From Anaeramoeba flamelloides (taxonomy: Eukaryota; Metamonada; Anaeramoebidae): a DNA stretch of 64,000 nucleotides. Where the stretch lies: assembly GCA_027625915.1 (NCBI GenBank), contig JANTQA010000008.1:4457501-4521500 (forward strand), given 5' to 3'. Positions 44,173 to 55,720 of this stretch are shown here, in pieces. The notes below the pieces were generated by a model. The model saw only the letters and a program-made list of their open reading frames with translations. It searched no databases and was not told the DNA's origin. The number at the start of each line of letters is the position of its first letter. Within the stretch, counting starts at the first letter, position 1. The translations under genes and the position numbers were made by a program.

Positions 44173-47100
44173 ATGAGCTTTCGAAATTTAACAGAATCTG
44201 AAGAAGTGTTAACACTTGCGAACAACTCACTTTCATCACAACCATATTCTGACACAATGAGGATTTTGATCCATGGTCTCCATTTAGACCCTGACAACGT
44301 GGAAATCCAAGAGCTAAGAAAGAAGTTAAAACAAGCACGAAACCACCAAAACAAAGGAAACGATTGTTATAAAGCAAAAAAATACCAGGACGCAATCGAA
44401 CAATATAACTCTGCACAGGTTTTGATCCCAAATACACTTATTTTGTCTAACAAGGCAGCGTGCCTTTTAAATTTAAAAAAGTATGAGCAAGCAAGTAAAG
44501 TTGCACAATCTGCAATAGATCTTGCACCAAATTTACCAAAGGGGTACTTACGTTTGTCTTCTGCCTTCAAATTCCTTAATCAAAAAGAAAAGGCAATCGA
44601 AACTTTACAACTTGCTTTAAAAAAATGTGAAGACAAAACACTTTTACAGAGCTCTCTTGAAAAGTTAAAAGGTGGTAAATACCAACCAGGTAAAAGTTAT
44701 GAAATCACAGAAAAAGAAACTCTATCAAAACTTATTAACCAAGGGAAAACTTTAGTTGTTAGAGTGCACGCTGAGTGGTGTGGGCCCTGTAAGGTATATA
44801 AAATTTTTTTTTTGTTTTTGAAATCTTTTTTGTTGTTTCTTGTTTTTGGTTTCCGTATTTGAAAATTTCTTTTCCTGTCATTTTATAAAAAAAATCTGTT
44901 AAAAAGGTTTTCAAAAGTTGAAAAACAAAACAATTCACAAACTTCATGAAACCTGATCTTTGTGAAAAAATATTGTCAATTTCCTTTCAAAAAAAAAGAA
45001 AAATTTTTTGTTTAATTTCCATCAATCGAAAAGAGTTTACTAACACTAAATTGAAATAATAACAATGCACTCACAAACCGATTAAAAAGGAAAAGCCTTT
45101 CATCAGTTTGTCTCTTCCCAAGTTAGCTAGCGAGATAAAATTTATGATCTTTTCATTTGGATTTGCAGTGATCAAAACAATGCATGAACAACGATTATAA
45201 TCTGTGTTTCCAAATCAAATCGTGTTTTTTTTTTAATCTTGTTTCCAATACAACATCTAATTCACTGTTCAATAGCATACCTAATTTAAAATCAATTTTG
45301 AAGGTAAAGTCCTGGATATTTTAAGTAACATTTAAATTAGGAATAGAATTTGTTGAAAATTTTTTGAAATTTTCTCTGTGTTTTTTGAAATTTTTTCTGA
45401 TTTTTTGAATTTTTCATCAAGTAAATTTATTTTTCTGGATAAATTTTGTTTTTTGATCCTTTATTTTTAAAATTTCTTTTTGAATAATAGAACTTAAAGA
45501 AATATATACCATATTTAGTTTATGTTTATTGCAAGTTTCTTTGATCATTTAATGTTTAGGTCTTCTAGAAAAAAGAAACACGCATTTTATTATGAAACAC
45601 TAACTAAGCTTTTCTGTGGGTATTATTTTGACAACAATATGTTCGAAAAAATTGTTGAAATATAATTTTTCGACTTTAAATTTTTAAAATAAATGGAACA
45701 AAATTTTCATTTCTTAAAAGTAGAATTTCCAAAAAATTTTTTGAAAAAAAAACAACATATATTATTTTTGGCGAATTAAATCGGATATATTACATCTTTT
45801 TCTCATTGTTTGAATTAAAATAATTTCTTTATTTATTAAAAATTGGAACATGAGAAGAAACATTAAAATTTTGTGACACTTACACTCTCTTCCAATAATT
45901 ACACCCCATTTAAAAATGTAAAAACATCAGTTTTTTTTTTTATTTATTTATTTATTTTGAATGGAGGGAAATAATTTCCTCTTATAGCAGTTAGTTTTTT
46001 TTTTTAATTTAAGAAATAACAAGAAAATTTCAAAAAATTTCCTTTTATTTCTTGATTTTAAAAAAATTAGTTAGGTTTTCTGGTGGTTTTCCAGTTTATT
46101 TTGAGAGATCAAGAGTTTTCACAGATAAAAAAGTAAAAAAAAAAGTGTCATTAGATTTTACAGTATATAAAAAAATAGAGTAAAATCTTTGATTTTTCTC
46201 TATTTTTTTTTGAATTATAGAAAAATTTCGTTAGTTTTTTTTTTTTATTTTTAGAAATTGAAAGAAATTTTCTTTTTATTTCTGGTAATTAGAATAAACT
46301 GCCGTTAAATTTTCCAGAATTAAAAAGAATTGATGAAATATTTGATTTTTCTCTATTTTTTTGAATTATAGAAAAATGTCATTAGGTTTTTTTTTACTTG
46401 ATTTTTATTTTGATTCGAAAATCAATATATTTTCGAAACAAAAACAAAAATTAAAAAAAAAACATCTTTCTCTTTTTTATTTATTCAAAAGAATTGAGTA
46501 AAATCTTGGATTTTTCTCTATTCTTTTGATACTGGAAAACCTATTCACTTACTCTAATTTTTAAATTTATGTTTGGAAATTACAAAAAAGAATTAGAATT
46601 TTCTTTATCATTAACTAATGCCAAGATAAATAATAAGTCTTTATTTCAAATAACATCAAAAATAATATTCTTATTATTTTTTATTTGGGTTGGTTCTTTT
46701 ATCCAAAATTTTCAATTTTTTTAGAGAATTTGAATTCCCAAAAAAATTATTTGTTCAAAAAATATTTCTGTAATCATGTTTTTAAAATATGAAAATATTT
46801 AATCTTGGGTATATTGATGTATTTTGATAGTAAATAATTACATTTTTTTAAATTTTTTTTTTCTCGGAATGATTGCGAAAATATCATTTCCCTTTTTGTA
46901 ATAATTGATTAAATTTTAAATTTAAATATTTTTATTTAGCCAATCATATTTGAAAATATATAAAAATATAATATATTATAAGTTAATTTTTAAATTTTGG
47001 CAGCTCAATATTCTCCAACCGGCCTCTCCTTTAATATTTATATGATTGACTTCTAAATCAAAAAAAAAAATGACTTTTTAATTTTGAATTTTAGTTTGAT

Positions 47101-48708
47101 TTTTTGAATTTTAAAAAATCAACGAAAATTCAAAATTAAAAAAGTTTAAAAAGACTAAAATATGAAAAAAAACTCTACTTATAATTAAAATAAGAACATT
47201 GATGAAAGAAAATATTATTTAGATTTTAATTATTATTTTTGATAATTATTTTTCAAAAAAATAGAAAAAAAAAAAAAAAAAAAAATTTAAATATAAATAT
47301 ATTAGTATTGTATTCGTAATTATATTATATAAAAAATCATTATTTTTTTTTTTTTTTTTTTATTGATTGAAGGAAGTGATCAAAGATCCTCTTACAGCCG
47401 TTAAGTTTTCCAGAATTTAAAAGAATTGAGTTAAATCGAGGATTTTACTCTATTTTTTTGAATTCTGGAAAACCTAGGCACTCACTCTCATTACTAATGG
47501 TAAATTAGTAATTTGGATGATAAAGAAAAAAAAAATTTTCGAATGGAGCAAGTTCCAATTTATTATTGGTTGAAAAAACAAAAAGAAAAATTAAAAAGAA
47601 AAAAAAAGAAAAGAAATAAAAAAAAAAAAAAGTTAGAAAACAAATAAAGGGTTTTTCAAAGACAGTTGTTAAAAAATCAAAAAAAAAAAAAAAAACTGTC
47701 CATTTTTATCAAGAACACTCATTAAAACAGACATGATCCTTTTATTTAAAATTTTGTTGTGTAATTATTCTAAGAAATTTGGAATGCTTCGTTGAGAGGT
47801 AGTTGTTTAGTAGCTGCCATTTTTTTTCTTTTTGATCCAATCTTTTTTGATCGTTCCAGTTTTTGTTTTTGTTTTTTCTTTTTATTTTCAAGTTATCCAT
47901 ACCGACTAGTTTCTGTCCGTCTATTATTAGTAGGTAACCACTTGATTTTTCTCCTTGGTAACTCTTATTCCCAATAAAAAGGAAATTCAACAAGGGAAAA
48001 AATAGAAAAAAATAAAAAATCATTTCTTTATTCAAATTTATTACTGTTTTACTGTAAAGAGAAGTGAAATGTATCATATAATAATAGATGATTTGAAGAT
48101 ATCTTTTTCAATCCACGAATAAACTTAAAAAATCGCGATAAAGTTTTTCAATTCATGATAAGGTTTAAAAAAACTTGATTCTTTTCATCAAATTGTGATT
48201 AAGTTTAGCAAGCTGTGATATTGATAGAAAATCGCGATATGCTATAAAATCTCTATAAATTTCTAAAATGGTGATAAACATCAAAATATCATTAGAAAAA
48301 ATCAAATTGCAATCTAATAGTTAATTTATTTTTAGCTAACCCAACAATATTTCTAAAAGAACAATTTTTTTTTGATCAAAAAATAAATTTTTTAGAACAA
48401 AACAAACAAGATCTATAATTCAATCAAAGATCAGATCAAAATAATACATTTTATCATCAACACCTTTTTATATTAATTTCTAATATTAAAAATTTATGAA
48501 TAATTATTAATAGCAAATCGCACCTTTTTACAACAAATTAGCTAAGGAAACAACAGGTATGATTTTTTTGGAAATTGATATTGACAAAGTTAAACTACCA
48601 GTCCAAGGTGTTCCCCATTTTGCCTTTTATAAAGGTGGGAAAATGATCTCTGAATTTTCTGGGGCAAATCAAGAAGCACTTGTAGAAGGAATAAATTCAC
48701 TTAAATAA
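44173..48708 (+). CDS. TPR-thioredoxin fusion (tetratricoredoxin-like), 2 exons, 271 aa
   Basis: Exons 44173-44793 and 48514-48708, GT-AG, phase 0, 816 nt. Residues about 50-165 form three TPR repeats like those of Hop and small TPR cochaperones. Four of the five two-carboxylate-clamp residues that grip Hsp70/Hsp90 EEVD tails are present (N63, N93, K123, R127), and the first Lys is Gln. Residues about 176-271 are a thioredoxin domain with active site WCGPCK (202-207), the IAPF helix and the cis-proline loop GVPHF. It likely reduces disulfides on chaperone-bound or chaperone-linked clients in the cytosol, as described for plant TDX. No signal peptide. The 3.7 kb intron falls exactly after the active-site lysine and is loaded with repeats. 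Opening codons are GC-richer than the surroundings, which supports real coding. Confidence 0.92.
45985..46550 (-). repeat. Hairpin-chain repeat (family D, copy 3)
   Basis: Inside the thioredoxin intron. Three decayed versions of the TTTTCCAGAAT..AAAGAAT hairpin (near 46155-46225, 46305-46375 and 46485-46540) alternate with AAGAAAT hairpins and CCGTTA / GTTAGGTTTT borders. The inverse of the GAGTGCCTAG end lies at its right (CCTATTCACTTACTC), so it is inverted relative to copies 1 and 2. More mutated than the other copies. Confidence 0.65.
47388..47490 (-). repeat. Hairpin-chain repeat (family D, copy 4, single module)
   Basis: One unit only: CAGCCGTTAAGTTTTCCAGA, the hairpin, then GAATTCTGGAAAACCTAGGC and ACTCACTC. 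Same orientation as copy 3, in the same intron. Confidence 0.7.
47555..48030 (+). repeat. Dispersed repeat E, copy 3
   Basis: Best-preserved copy of the family at 21560-22010 and 35410-35860, ending about 480 bp before the thioredoxin exon 2. Lys-rich minus-strand and Phe-rich plus-strand frames inside are not conserved among copies. Confidence 0.6.
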
Positions 48709-49059
48709 ATTAATTTAATCAAACTATAGTTGAAAATTACAAAAGTTTCTCAATTATGAAAAAAGTAACATATTTATTAATTAAAAATCAAAAAACCTCA
48801 CAATTTTATGACAAAAATAATATCGAAAAAAATTTTTAAAACTTTTATTATATTATTATATATTCTCGTCCATACATATTTCTTTATTTAGAACGTTTTA
48901 GATTTATATTTAACAATAAACCCTTAAAAACATTTCCACACTTTTAATAAATATTGATTTTATATTTTTTTTTTTTTTTAATAAAATGTTTCACGAAAAA
49001 AAGGTTGTTCATAACTTTTTTCAAAATAAATTGAAATACACAAATATATCTAAACTTCA

Positions 49060-49480
49060 TTTCAAAAAGTGTGACTCACCTAAAATAATATCTTGAAAGA
49101 AAAAATAACATTATTTAGTATTCAAGAACTATTAATAATCAACATTCCTATAGATTCACTTATAAATCATTCTAAAAATATAAAAACCTAATACCTAAAA
49201 ATTGAAAAAAAAAAATAAAACCAAAAACTCAAAAAAAAGTTTAATACAATTTTTTAAATTAATATTACGGATTTTTTATTACTGAACTTTCACTTCAAAA
49301 AAGTTTAACAAGAAAATTATATATATCATAATTATATTCATTTTAAAAGACATTACAGAGTCAAAATTTTCTAAATTATTATTTATCTTTTCAAAGCTCT
49401 TTTTTTTTCCACATGACCTTTTGCAAAAAATATTATTAAAAAAAAAAAAAGTACCAAAAAAAGGAAAAAAAAATTTCAAA
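49060..49480 (-). repeat. GACTCAC element (family C, copy 2)
   Basis: The left edge TTTCAAAAAGTGTGACTCAC is the inverse of the right edge of copy 1 (1505-2115), and the match continues in reverse through CTGAACTTTCACTT, AAAGACATTACA and TTTTTTTTTCCACATGA. The outer end corresponding to 1505-1660 is not detectable. Confidence 0.55.
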
Positions 49481-49889
49481 AAAATCAAAAATTACAAAAA
49501 ATAATAAAACAAATTCATTCTAATTTAAACTTTTCTTTCAAAATACCAAGGGGTTAAATTTCTAAATTGAATTGAAAAAAGGTATATACACAAAAAAGTG
49601 GAACTGGGTGTTGTGTTCGGTTCCAAATAAAAAAATAAGTAGGTTTTATTTGAAATCAGAGTTTTATGCTATACATGGGTATTTTTAACAACCCTAGAAT
49701 AATTGTTTAAAAATTTGTATTATGGAATAAGATTTAAACTTAAAATTTTTTTTCTTGTGAATTGTAATATATAGGATACAAAATTTGCTTCAATCTTGTA
49801 TTAAACAGTACAAAAGAAATAAAACACAGTCACAAAAAGGAACAACTCGAAAAGCGAAATTGACCATGAAGTGTTTTTAAAATCTCAAA

Positions 49890-50335
49890 AAGTATTAAGG
49901 ATTATCTAAAGTAAAGCCATTGTGGGGTCTATATTTCAAAAAATTGCAGAAATACGACCTTTATCATTTTTAGATAAAGAAGAACAGTTAAATTTCAAAT
50001 TTTTAAAATTTTGCCTTATCAAATACCTAATGGTAAGCTGTTAAATCAAAAACAACCCAAGAATTTTTATAAAAACTTGATTTTTTAAAGATTTCCATCA
50101 GAAACTAGATAACACTTGCCTTAGAACTAAAAGGGTTTGGGTTTTGGTTTTTATTACCAGTTGATAATTCAGAATTTGAACTTGCAAAATTTCCATTTCC
50201 TAAAAATTTGAAATTTAATAGTTCATCTGTATCGAAAAAGATAAAGGTAATATTTATGCATCTATTTGAAATATAGACCCTCACGATGTTTTTATGAAAT
50301 AATCCTTAACTATTCTTTGGTTTTGACCTCTAAAC
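49890..50335. repeat. Foldback element with 100-150 bp arms
   Basis: The arm at about 49895-50030 (AAGGATTAT, GGGGTCTATATTTCAAA, TACGACCTTTATC, TTAAATTTCAAATTTTTA) recurs inverted at about 50190-50330. The roughly 160 bp centre has no frame. Not related to the other inverted-repeat families that I can see. Confidence 0.6.
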
Positions 50336-51112
50336 AGATTATCAAGTAGAATAAATAAATTGTTGTTCACTTGAGTATTCCTCACAAAAACCCAACCAAA
50401 GATTCAGTTTTTTGAAGAAGACTCTAATGACTTTCTCCAACAAGTATTAATTTGATAAATCTCAAGGTTCCAAATTTATAAGTTGATTAAATCTAAAACC
50501 AGTTATCAATTTCCAGGGTTTATTGAAAGGTGTGTAAAAAGCTTGGAAATCACATTTAATTTTGGAGTTTGATATTAATTTCAAAAGATTCAGATTTCTT
50601 TCAAAGTAATTCCAAATGGTTTGTTGGTTTCCAAAAATTTTTTCTCAAGTTGTGTGTTCTTTGGAAAATTATAAAAGTTTCTTACACATGGGAACAAATA
50701 TATATGATTTCATTGAAATTTCATTGAAATTTCATACAATTTCATAAAAAAAAAATTAGGAATTAAATTTCACTTAAAATTCATTTAAAAATCAATTGAT
50801 TTACATTTGATGAAATTTGATGAAAACTAGATAAAATTTTCTTTAAAAATTCTTTAAAATTTCAACTATATTTCATCATTAGAAATTCTAATGAAAAATG
50901 TATGAATTCTTTTGGAAAAATAAATCATAATTATATTTATAATTTTTTAAAAAAATTCTTGAATAATATACTAATAAAAATTAAAAAAAAACATTAAAGT
51001 GAAGTAAAAATCTGTTTATTTTTTATTTTTAAATATAAATTTTGAAAGATTAATAAAATAATTTCAAGTTATAATATGGTTTTTGATTTTTTTATTTTTA
51101 TTTGAATTTTTT

Positions 51113-54100
51113 TTAATATATATTTTCTGATATTTTATTTGAATACCTTTTTTGATATGATAAAAAGGAAGGAACATGCGGGATAAATAATTCATTAATA
51201 GAATAATAATCTTCAAATTTTGTACTTTTATTTTGAAAGAGTTTAACAACATGGACTGTTTGTTTCAATTCTTGACTATTTATCAATTCAATATCACAAT
51301 TTAAGAAAAAAATATTTTTGTTCTCAGCTTGAGTGTAATATCGGACTGCAATAAATGGATTTGATTTTTGATCAGAATCTGTAAATAAAAATTTGATAAT
51401 TTGGACATATTTTTTTATTTCTTAATTGGGCATCTTGTTTTAATAGAAATTTGTGTTGGTTAATTATTATCGATTTTGATTCAAAAGGGTATTTATTTCT
51501 TTGGAATTTTATCTCATTGATATCAAATGTTCCCCCATTTTATGATATTTTTTTTTGGATATTCAATATTTTTCTCATTTTTTTCGAAAAAATAATTTAA
51601 AATATTGGAGATATTTTTTATAAATTTCTTTTTTTGAATAATAGAATATTGTGTTTTTTTGATTTTTGTGAAGTTGGCCATATTTTTGGTTTATACCATT
51701 GATGGTATTTTTCTAAAGCGAAAAAAAGTGTATTCATTCCTCCATTATTTTTTATTGAATGTTCTAAATGTTGTGCAAAAATATGTAAGTTTGATATACG
51801 ATCACAATTTTGATCTGAACAATTTTTATAACATTTAATAAAATTAACTATATATTTATGTAAATTTTCATCTATTTTTTTATTTCTTGTTGGCTGATAC
51901 AGATTTTTAATTAAATATGAACTTATATATATAAAATCGAGATATTTTTTCTCAACTAAATCAACAACACATATAAAACTAAATTGAATCAACAATTGAA
52001 TATCAATAGATGTCAAATGATTTGTTCCAAAAGGTTTATTAATTCTTTTTAACCCTTTAGGAAGTTTGATTTTTTGATATCGCTTATTGGCAAGAATATT
52101 ATGATTTCTCGACATTCTATGACACATCATTTTAAAAATATTTTTTATTAAGCCTTCAAGAAGGAGATGAAACCAACAAATTGGGAAATTGCAAGTTGAG
52201 GTTGGATCCAATTCTAATTCGTTGATCCAAATATTACCAAGTTGAAATTTGATTCCTGTTTCTTTTTCTTTTCTTTTTATTTTACGAAGAGTATAAATAT
52301 TTAAATTATTAAAATAACATTCTTTCATTTCCTTTTGAATTTCTCTTATTTCTTGTCTTTTCCTTTTCTCATAATTAAAATGCTCATTTGAGAAATTTTG
52401 ATCACCTAATTCTGATTTACAGAATGAGCATGAATGTAATGCACCAGGCTGTAACATGCCTTTTGCTGGAAAAGATTCTCTCGTATCTCCAACAAAACAT
52501 GAAACAATACCTTGGATTTTTTTTTCACCTAAATAAATTCCTTTTCTTAATTTTTTTAAATCTTTCACCAAAGGAAAATATTGTAGAATATCATTGATAC
52601 AGGTTTTTCCGGGCAAAAGTGAAATTAAAAAAAATTGTTTGGTCTTTAACCTCCACGAATATTCCAAATTATCAATAAACATATATAACCCACCAAGAGA
52701 AAAAAGATTCTGTACATTTAAATTCATCATAATAAAAACCAATTAAAAACAAATGTTCAGCATTTATTTTTGGAATTTTTTTAATTTTTTTGATCAAATG
52801 TAGGGAAACTTGAAAACCTCGAAGGAATAAAACCCTCGTTTGTTACTAAATTTTCTATTTCTTCATTTTTTTTTGATAGATAAATGCTTAATTATCTCTG
52901 AGTGAAGAACAAGATTTATCCAGGTAATTGGTGAAAAATATTTTGTTTCAATTTTTTTCTTGAAGTAAGATGATGTTACCTTTTTTCTCAATATATTTTT
53001 TTTGAAATGAGATCGATTTCTTTTGGTTTTTGAATATTAATAAAGCTATTAATCTTCTTTTTTAAGTGTTCGCATCGTTTTGGGAAGTTTTTCCCCTCCT
53101 TTTGGAGTAAAATATCTATCAATAAAATGTAACAACTTATCTGCCTGTGATGAAGAAATTTTTGATTCTAAATATAATATATAAAATTCTATCCATATTT
53201 CATCAAATTCATTAATAAATCTTTCAAAATTTGGAGGTTGTTGTTCATTTTTTAGATTATTTTGTGTATCTATTTCTAAATATTTAGAGTTATTTTAAGA
53301 GTAAATTATAAAGTTAAAAAAATTGCAAAAATGTACAAAATAATTAAAATAAATCAATCTCTTAATTTTTTATTCCACCTTAAAAATAAAAATGATTATA
53401 CAATAACTTTATATAATAAATTATCTCAAAAATTGATTACGAATATTATTAAAGACCCCAAATTTTAAAGATAATGAATATTTCTTTATATTTTAATGGT
53501 AGCATGGTTAGATATAGTATTGTATGACGCGAGTTCGAATCCAAGTTAAGAAAGAAAATTTTTGAAAAATGATTGGTCCCTCTCCTCTGAATTCTGCCCT
53601 CGGATGAACTATTTGGAGCAAACCATTTCAGAAATTGATTTTTTAGTTGGCCTCTAAACGCAAATCAGACCTCAGACCGAAGGAGGACCTCACGGTTGAT
53701 TTGTAGTTAAGCCAATCCAAAATCAATTCAAAATTTTTTTTTCCCATTCTTTTTCTTTATCATTTTCTTTTATTTTCTTTTCCTTTTTTCTTTTTAATTT
53801 TTTCCTTTTTATTTTAATTCTTTTTTTAAAAAATATATTCCAATCTTTTTCTTTTAATGAAATTCACGTACAAAAAAAAAAAAAAGTAAGAAAAGAAAAA
53901 AAAAAAAAAATAAAAAGAAAAAAAAAACTTACCAATATTTCTTTCATTGTTGAATATGTGTTTGTCATTCATGAAAATTTCATTGTGTAAATCATATGAA
54001 TTATCTCTCACACCTTCTTCGGTAAATTCTGTTCCAGTTACTATTTCTTCATCGTCTAGCGGGTCTTTCTCTTTTTCTTTTTTTGTTTATTTGTTCTTGA

Positions 54101-54247
54101 TTCTTTTTTTACTTTATTTCTTTTTCTTTTATCTCTTTTCAAAGTTTTATAAAAAAATTTATGATATACAGAAATGTGTTTATCCAACGAATTCTTTGTT
54201 CGAAACAATTTCCCACACTGTAAACAATTATAGTGTATTTGAAACAT
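51113..54247 (-). pseudogene. Tnp2-like DDE transposase with C2H2 finger, broken
   Basis: Pieces on the complement, in order. 54247 onward: a C2H2 finger (C-x2-C-x12-H-x4-H, CLQCGKLF) followed by a Lys-rich tail, ending in a stop. In a shifted frame, an acidic stretch (KDPLDDEEIVTG) runs to a donor at 53933. Exon 53275 to about 53080 has IDRYFTPKGGEKLPKTM, like the region before the Tnp2 catalytic domain. YYDEF near 52735, likely the first catalytic Asp, is in a different frame from the main piece. The main piece, about 52715 to 51618, holds IQGIVSCFVGDT, a CSFCKSEL motif, FPICWFHLLLEGLIK and LHIFAQHLEH, all Tnp2-type landmarks. The C-terminal part, about 51480-51113, includes NPFIAVRYYTQ. 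Frame changes occur near 54065, 53075, 52715 and 51415, mostly in homopolymer runs. The 53932-53276 intron is phase-correct and contains a SINE. Confidence 0.7.
53493..53725 (+). mobile_element. tRNA-derived SINE-like element inside the transposase intron
   Basis: Pol III promoter-like boxes: A box TGGTAGCATGGTTAGA (53497-53512) and B box GAGTTCGAATCC (53531-53542), the latter one base from the tRNA consensus GGTTCGAATCC. The T-arm does not pair, so this is not a working tRNA. A GC-richer body (GACCTCAGACCGAAGG, GGACCTCACGG) of about 180 bp follows, then a T-rich tail. I could not settle a target-site duplication. Its body does not resemble the SINE at 22754-23129. Confidence 0.65.
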
Positions 54248-54375
54248 CAACTAAAGTTGGTGAAATAATAAAAAAATGATTTGAAGTTTCATTTTTTTAT
54301 CTTTTTTTATTTTTATTTATTTTTTTTTTTTAATTTTTGTTTTTTCTTTTTTTCTTTATTTTTCTTTTTATCAAT

Positions 54376-55720
54376 ATGATTACAATCACAGAAAAATACA
54401 TACCAATCATCAAAATTACAAAAAACTTAATGGAAGTAATTTTTAAGAAATTCAACGTTTCTTATAATGGTAAATTCCATGAACGTAGGAGAAAAATTCA
54501 AGAATTATGTACACATCCAAAATGGAACCAAGTCTATGATGAACTGGTTAAAGAAGGATTATGGGACCCAAATTATGTTCAAAGAAAGAAAAAAAAAAGG
54601 TTTTTTCTTTTCTTTCGACATTTTTTTTTCTAATAGTATAATTTTTTTTTTTTTTTTTTTTTCTTTTTTTTTCTTTACTTAAAAAGAACAAAAAAATTGT
54701 GACAAATCACCAAATACTGATTGGATTCCATTTTCGAATGGCGAACATGAATTTGAGGAAAATTTTATTTTGAGTAAAATTTCTAATATTTTCTTTTTTT
54801 TTTTTTTTTTCTTTTCTTTTTTTCTTTTTGATTTTTTTAGTACTTCATTAAATCTTTTTGTTAATGATTATATCATTTCCAATATTTTATCAGATTCACA
54901 AGTAAATAGAAAACGAATTATTCGAAAAAATGTAAAGGAATTATCAAAAAGAAAAAAAAAAAAAAGAGAAAAGAGAAAAAGAAAAGGAAGGGGAAAAGGA
55001 AAAGGAAATCGAAATCGAAATCGAAGAAGAGTCCGAAAAAACGAAGAAAACAAAAAACAAAAAACATAAAAAAAAAACGAACAATTGCGTATTATATTTT
55101 TTATCTTTTTTTTTCAGCTAAAAATTTATTTTTTTGTTCTTTTTTAATTTTCTATTTTTTTTTCTTTTTTTTACATTTTTTATACTAATTCTTGATATAT
55201 TTTAATTTTTTTAATTATAGAATCAATTGTGAATTTAATACAGCATATTATCAAAAAAATTGACCAATTAGAAGAAAATCAAACAAACATGATGAAAATA
55301 GTTGAATCTCAGAGAAAAACATATGAAGAATCAAAGATTAATATGAAGAAAACAACTTTAGATTTTATTTTTGAAGAAAATCTTAAATTAGCAGCATATC
55401 GTAGTACAACGAGGATGATAGTTAGTAACATTTTGGTATTACAGGCGAAAGATAGCTTTAACCAAATTAGATATCCAGGAAGGGGCGAAGCATCACGGGT
55501 TGCTAAGAAATGTAATTCTTTACTTTCTAAACAAAAGAGTTCTTTAATGAATTTAATTTTTAAGAAACGCAGTAATAATTTTGGAGAAGAAAATTCTGAA
55601 CAAAGAAAAAAATTTATTACAAATCTAGAAGAAAAGAAAATTTATCAACCCATTTTCAATATTATGAGTAAAAAAAATCGAGATATTTTGATTAATAAGT
55701 GGATATCTGACTATTTTTAA
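54376..55720 (+). CDS. Accessory protein of the transposon, function unknown
   Basis: Divergent from the transposase, with 128 bp between the two start codons. The first segment starts at ATG 54376 and runs about 75 codons with KFHERRRKIQELCTHPKWNQ and EGLWDPNYVQRKK. A likely second segment near 54685-54775 reads NTDWIPFSNGEHEFEENF. A third (about 54841-55066) has NDYIISNILSDSQVNRK and then an Arg/Lys tail. The last exon (after ATAG at about 55219, to TAA at 55720) encodes a helical protein with AAYRSTTRMIVSNILVL and YPGRGEASRVAKKC and ends KWISDYF. T-rich tracts between the segments could be introns, but I could not fit all phases, so the gene may be broken. I do not recognise the family; a DNA-binding or TnpA-like helper is only a guess. 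Confidence 0.5.

Larger units (their letters stand above)
48709..50684. other. Gene-free stretch with inverted-repeat elements
   Basis: Contains family C copy 2 (49060-49480) and a foldback element (49890-50335). The rest (48709-49060, 49500-49890, 50340-50684) shows nothing I can name. Confidence 0.65.

Noticed and set aside
44145-44570. Minus-strand frames opposite the TPR exon
   Set aside because: They are shadows of the well-supported plus-strand TPR-thioredoxin gene.
53493-53565. A functional tRNA gene
   Set aside because: A and B boxes are present, but the T-arm and acceptor stem do not pair and a SINE-like body follows.
54868-55053. Phe/Pro-rich minus-strand frame in the transposon
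   Set aside because: It is the complement of the Lys/Arg-rich tail of the accessory gene segment.
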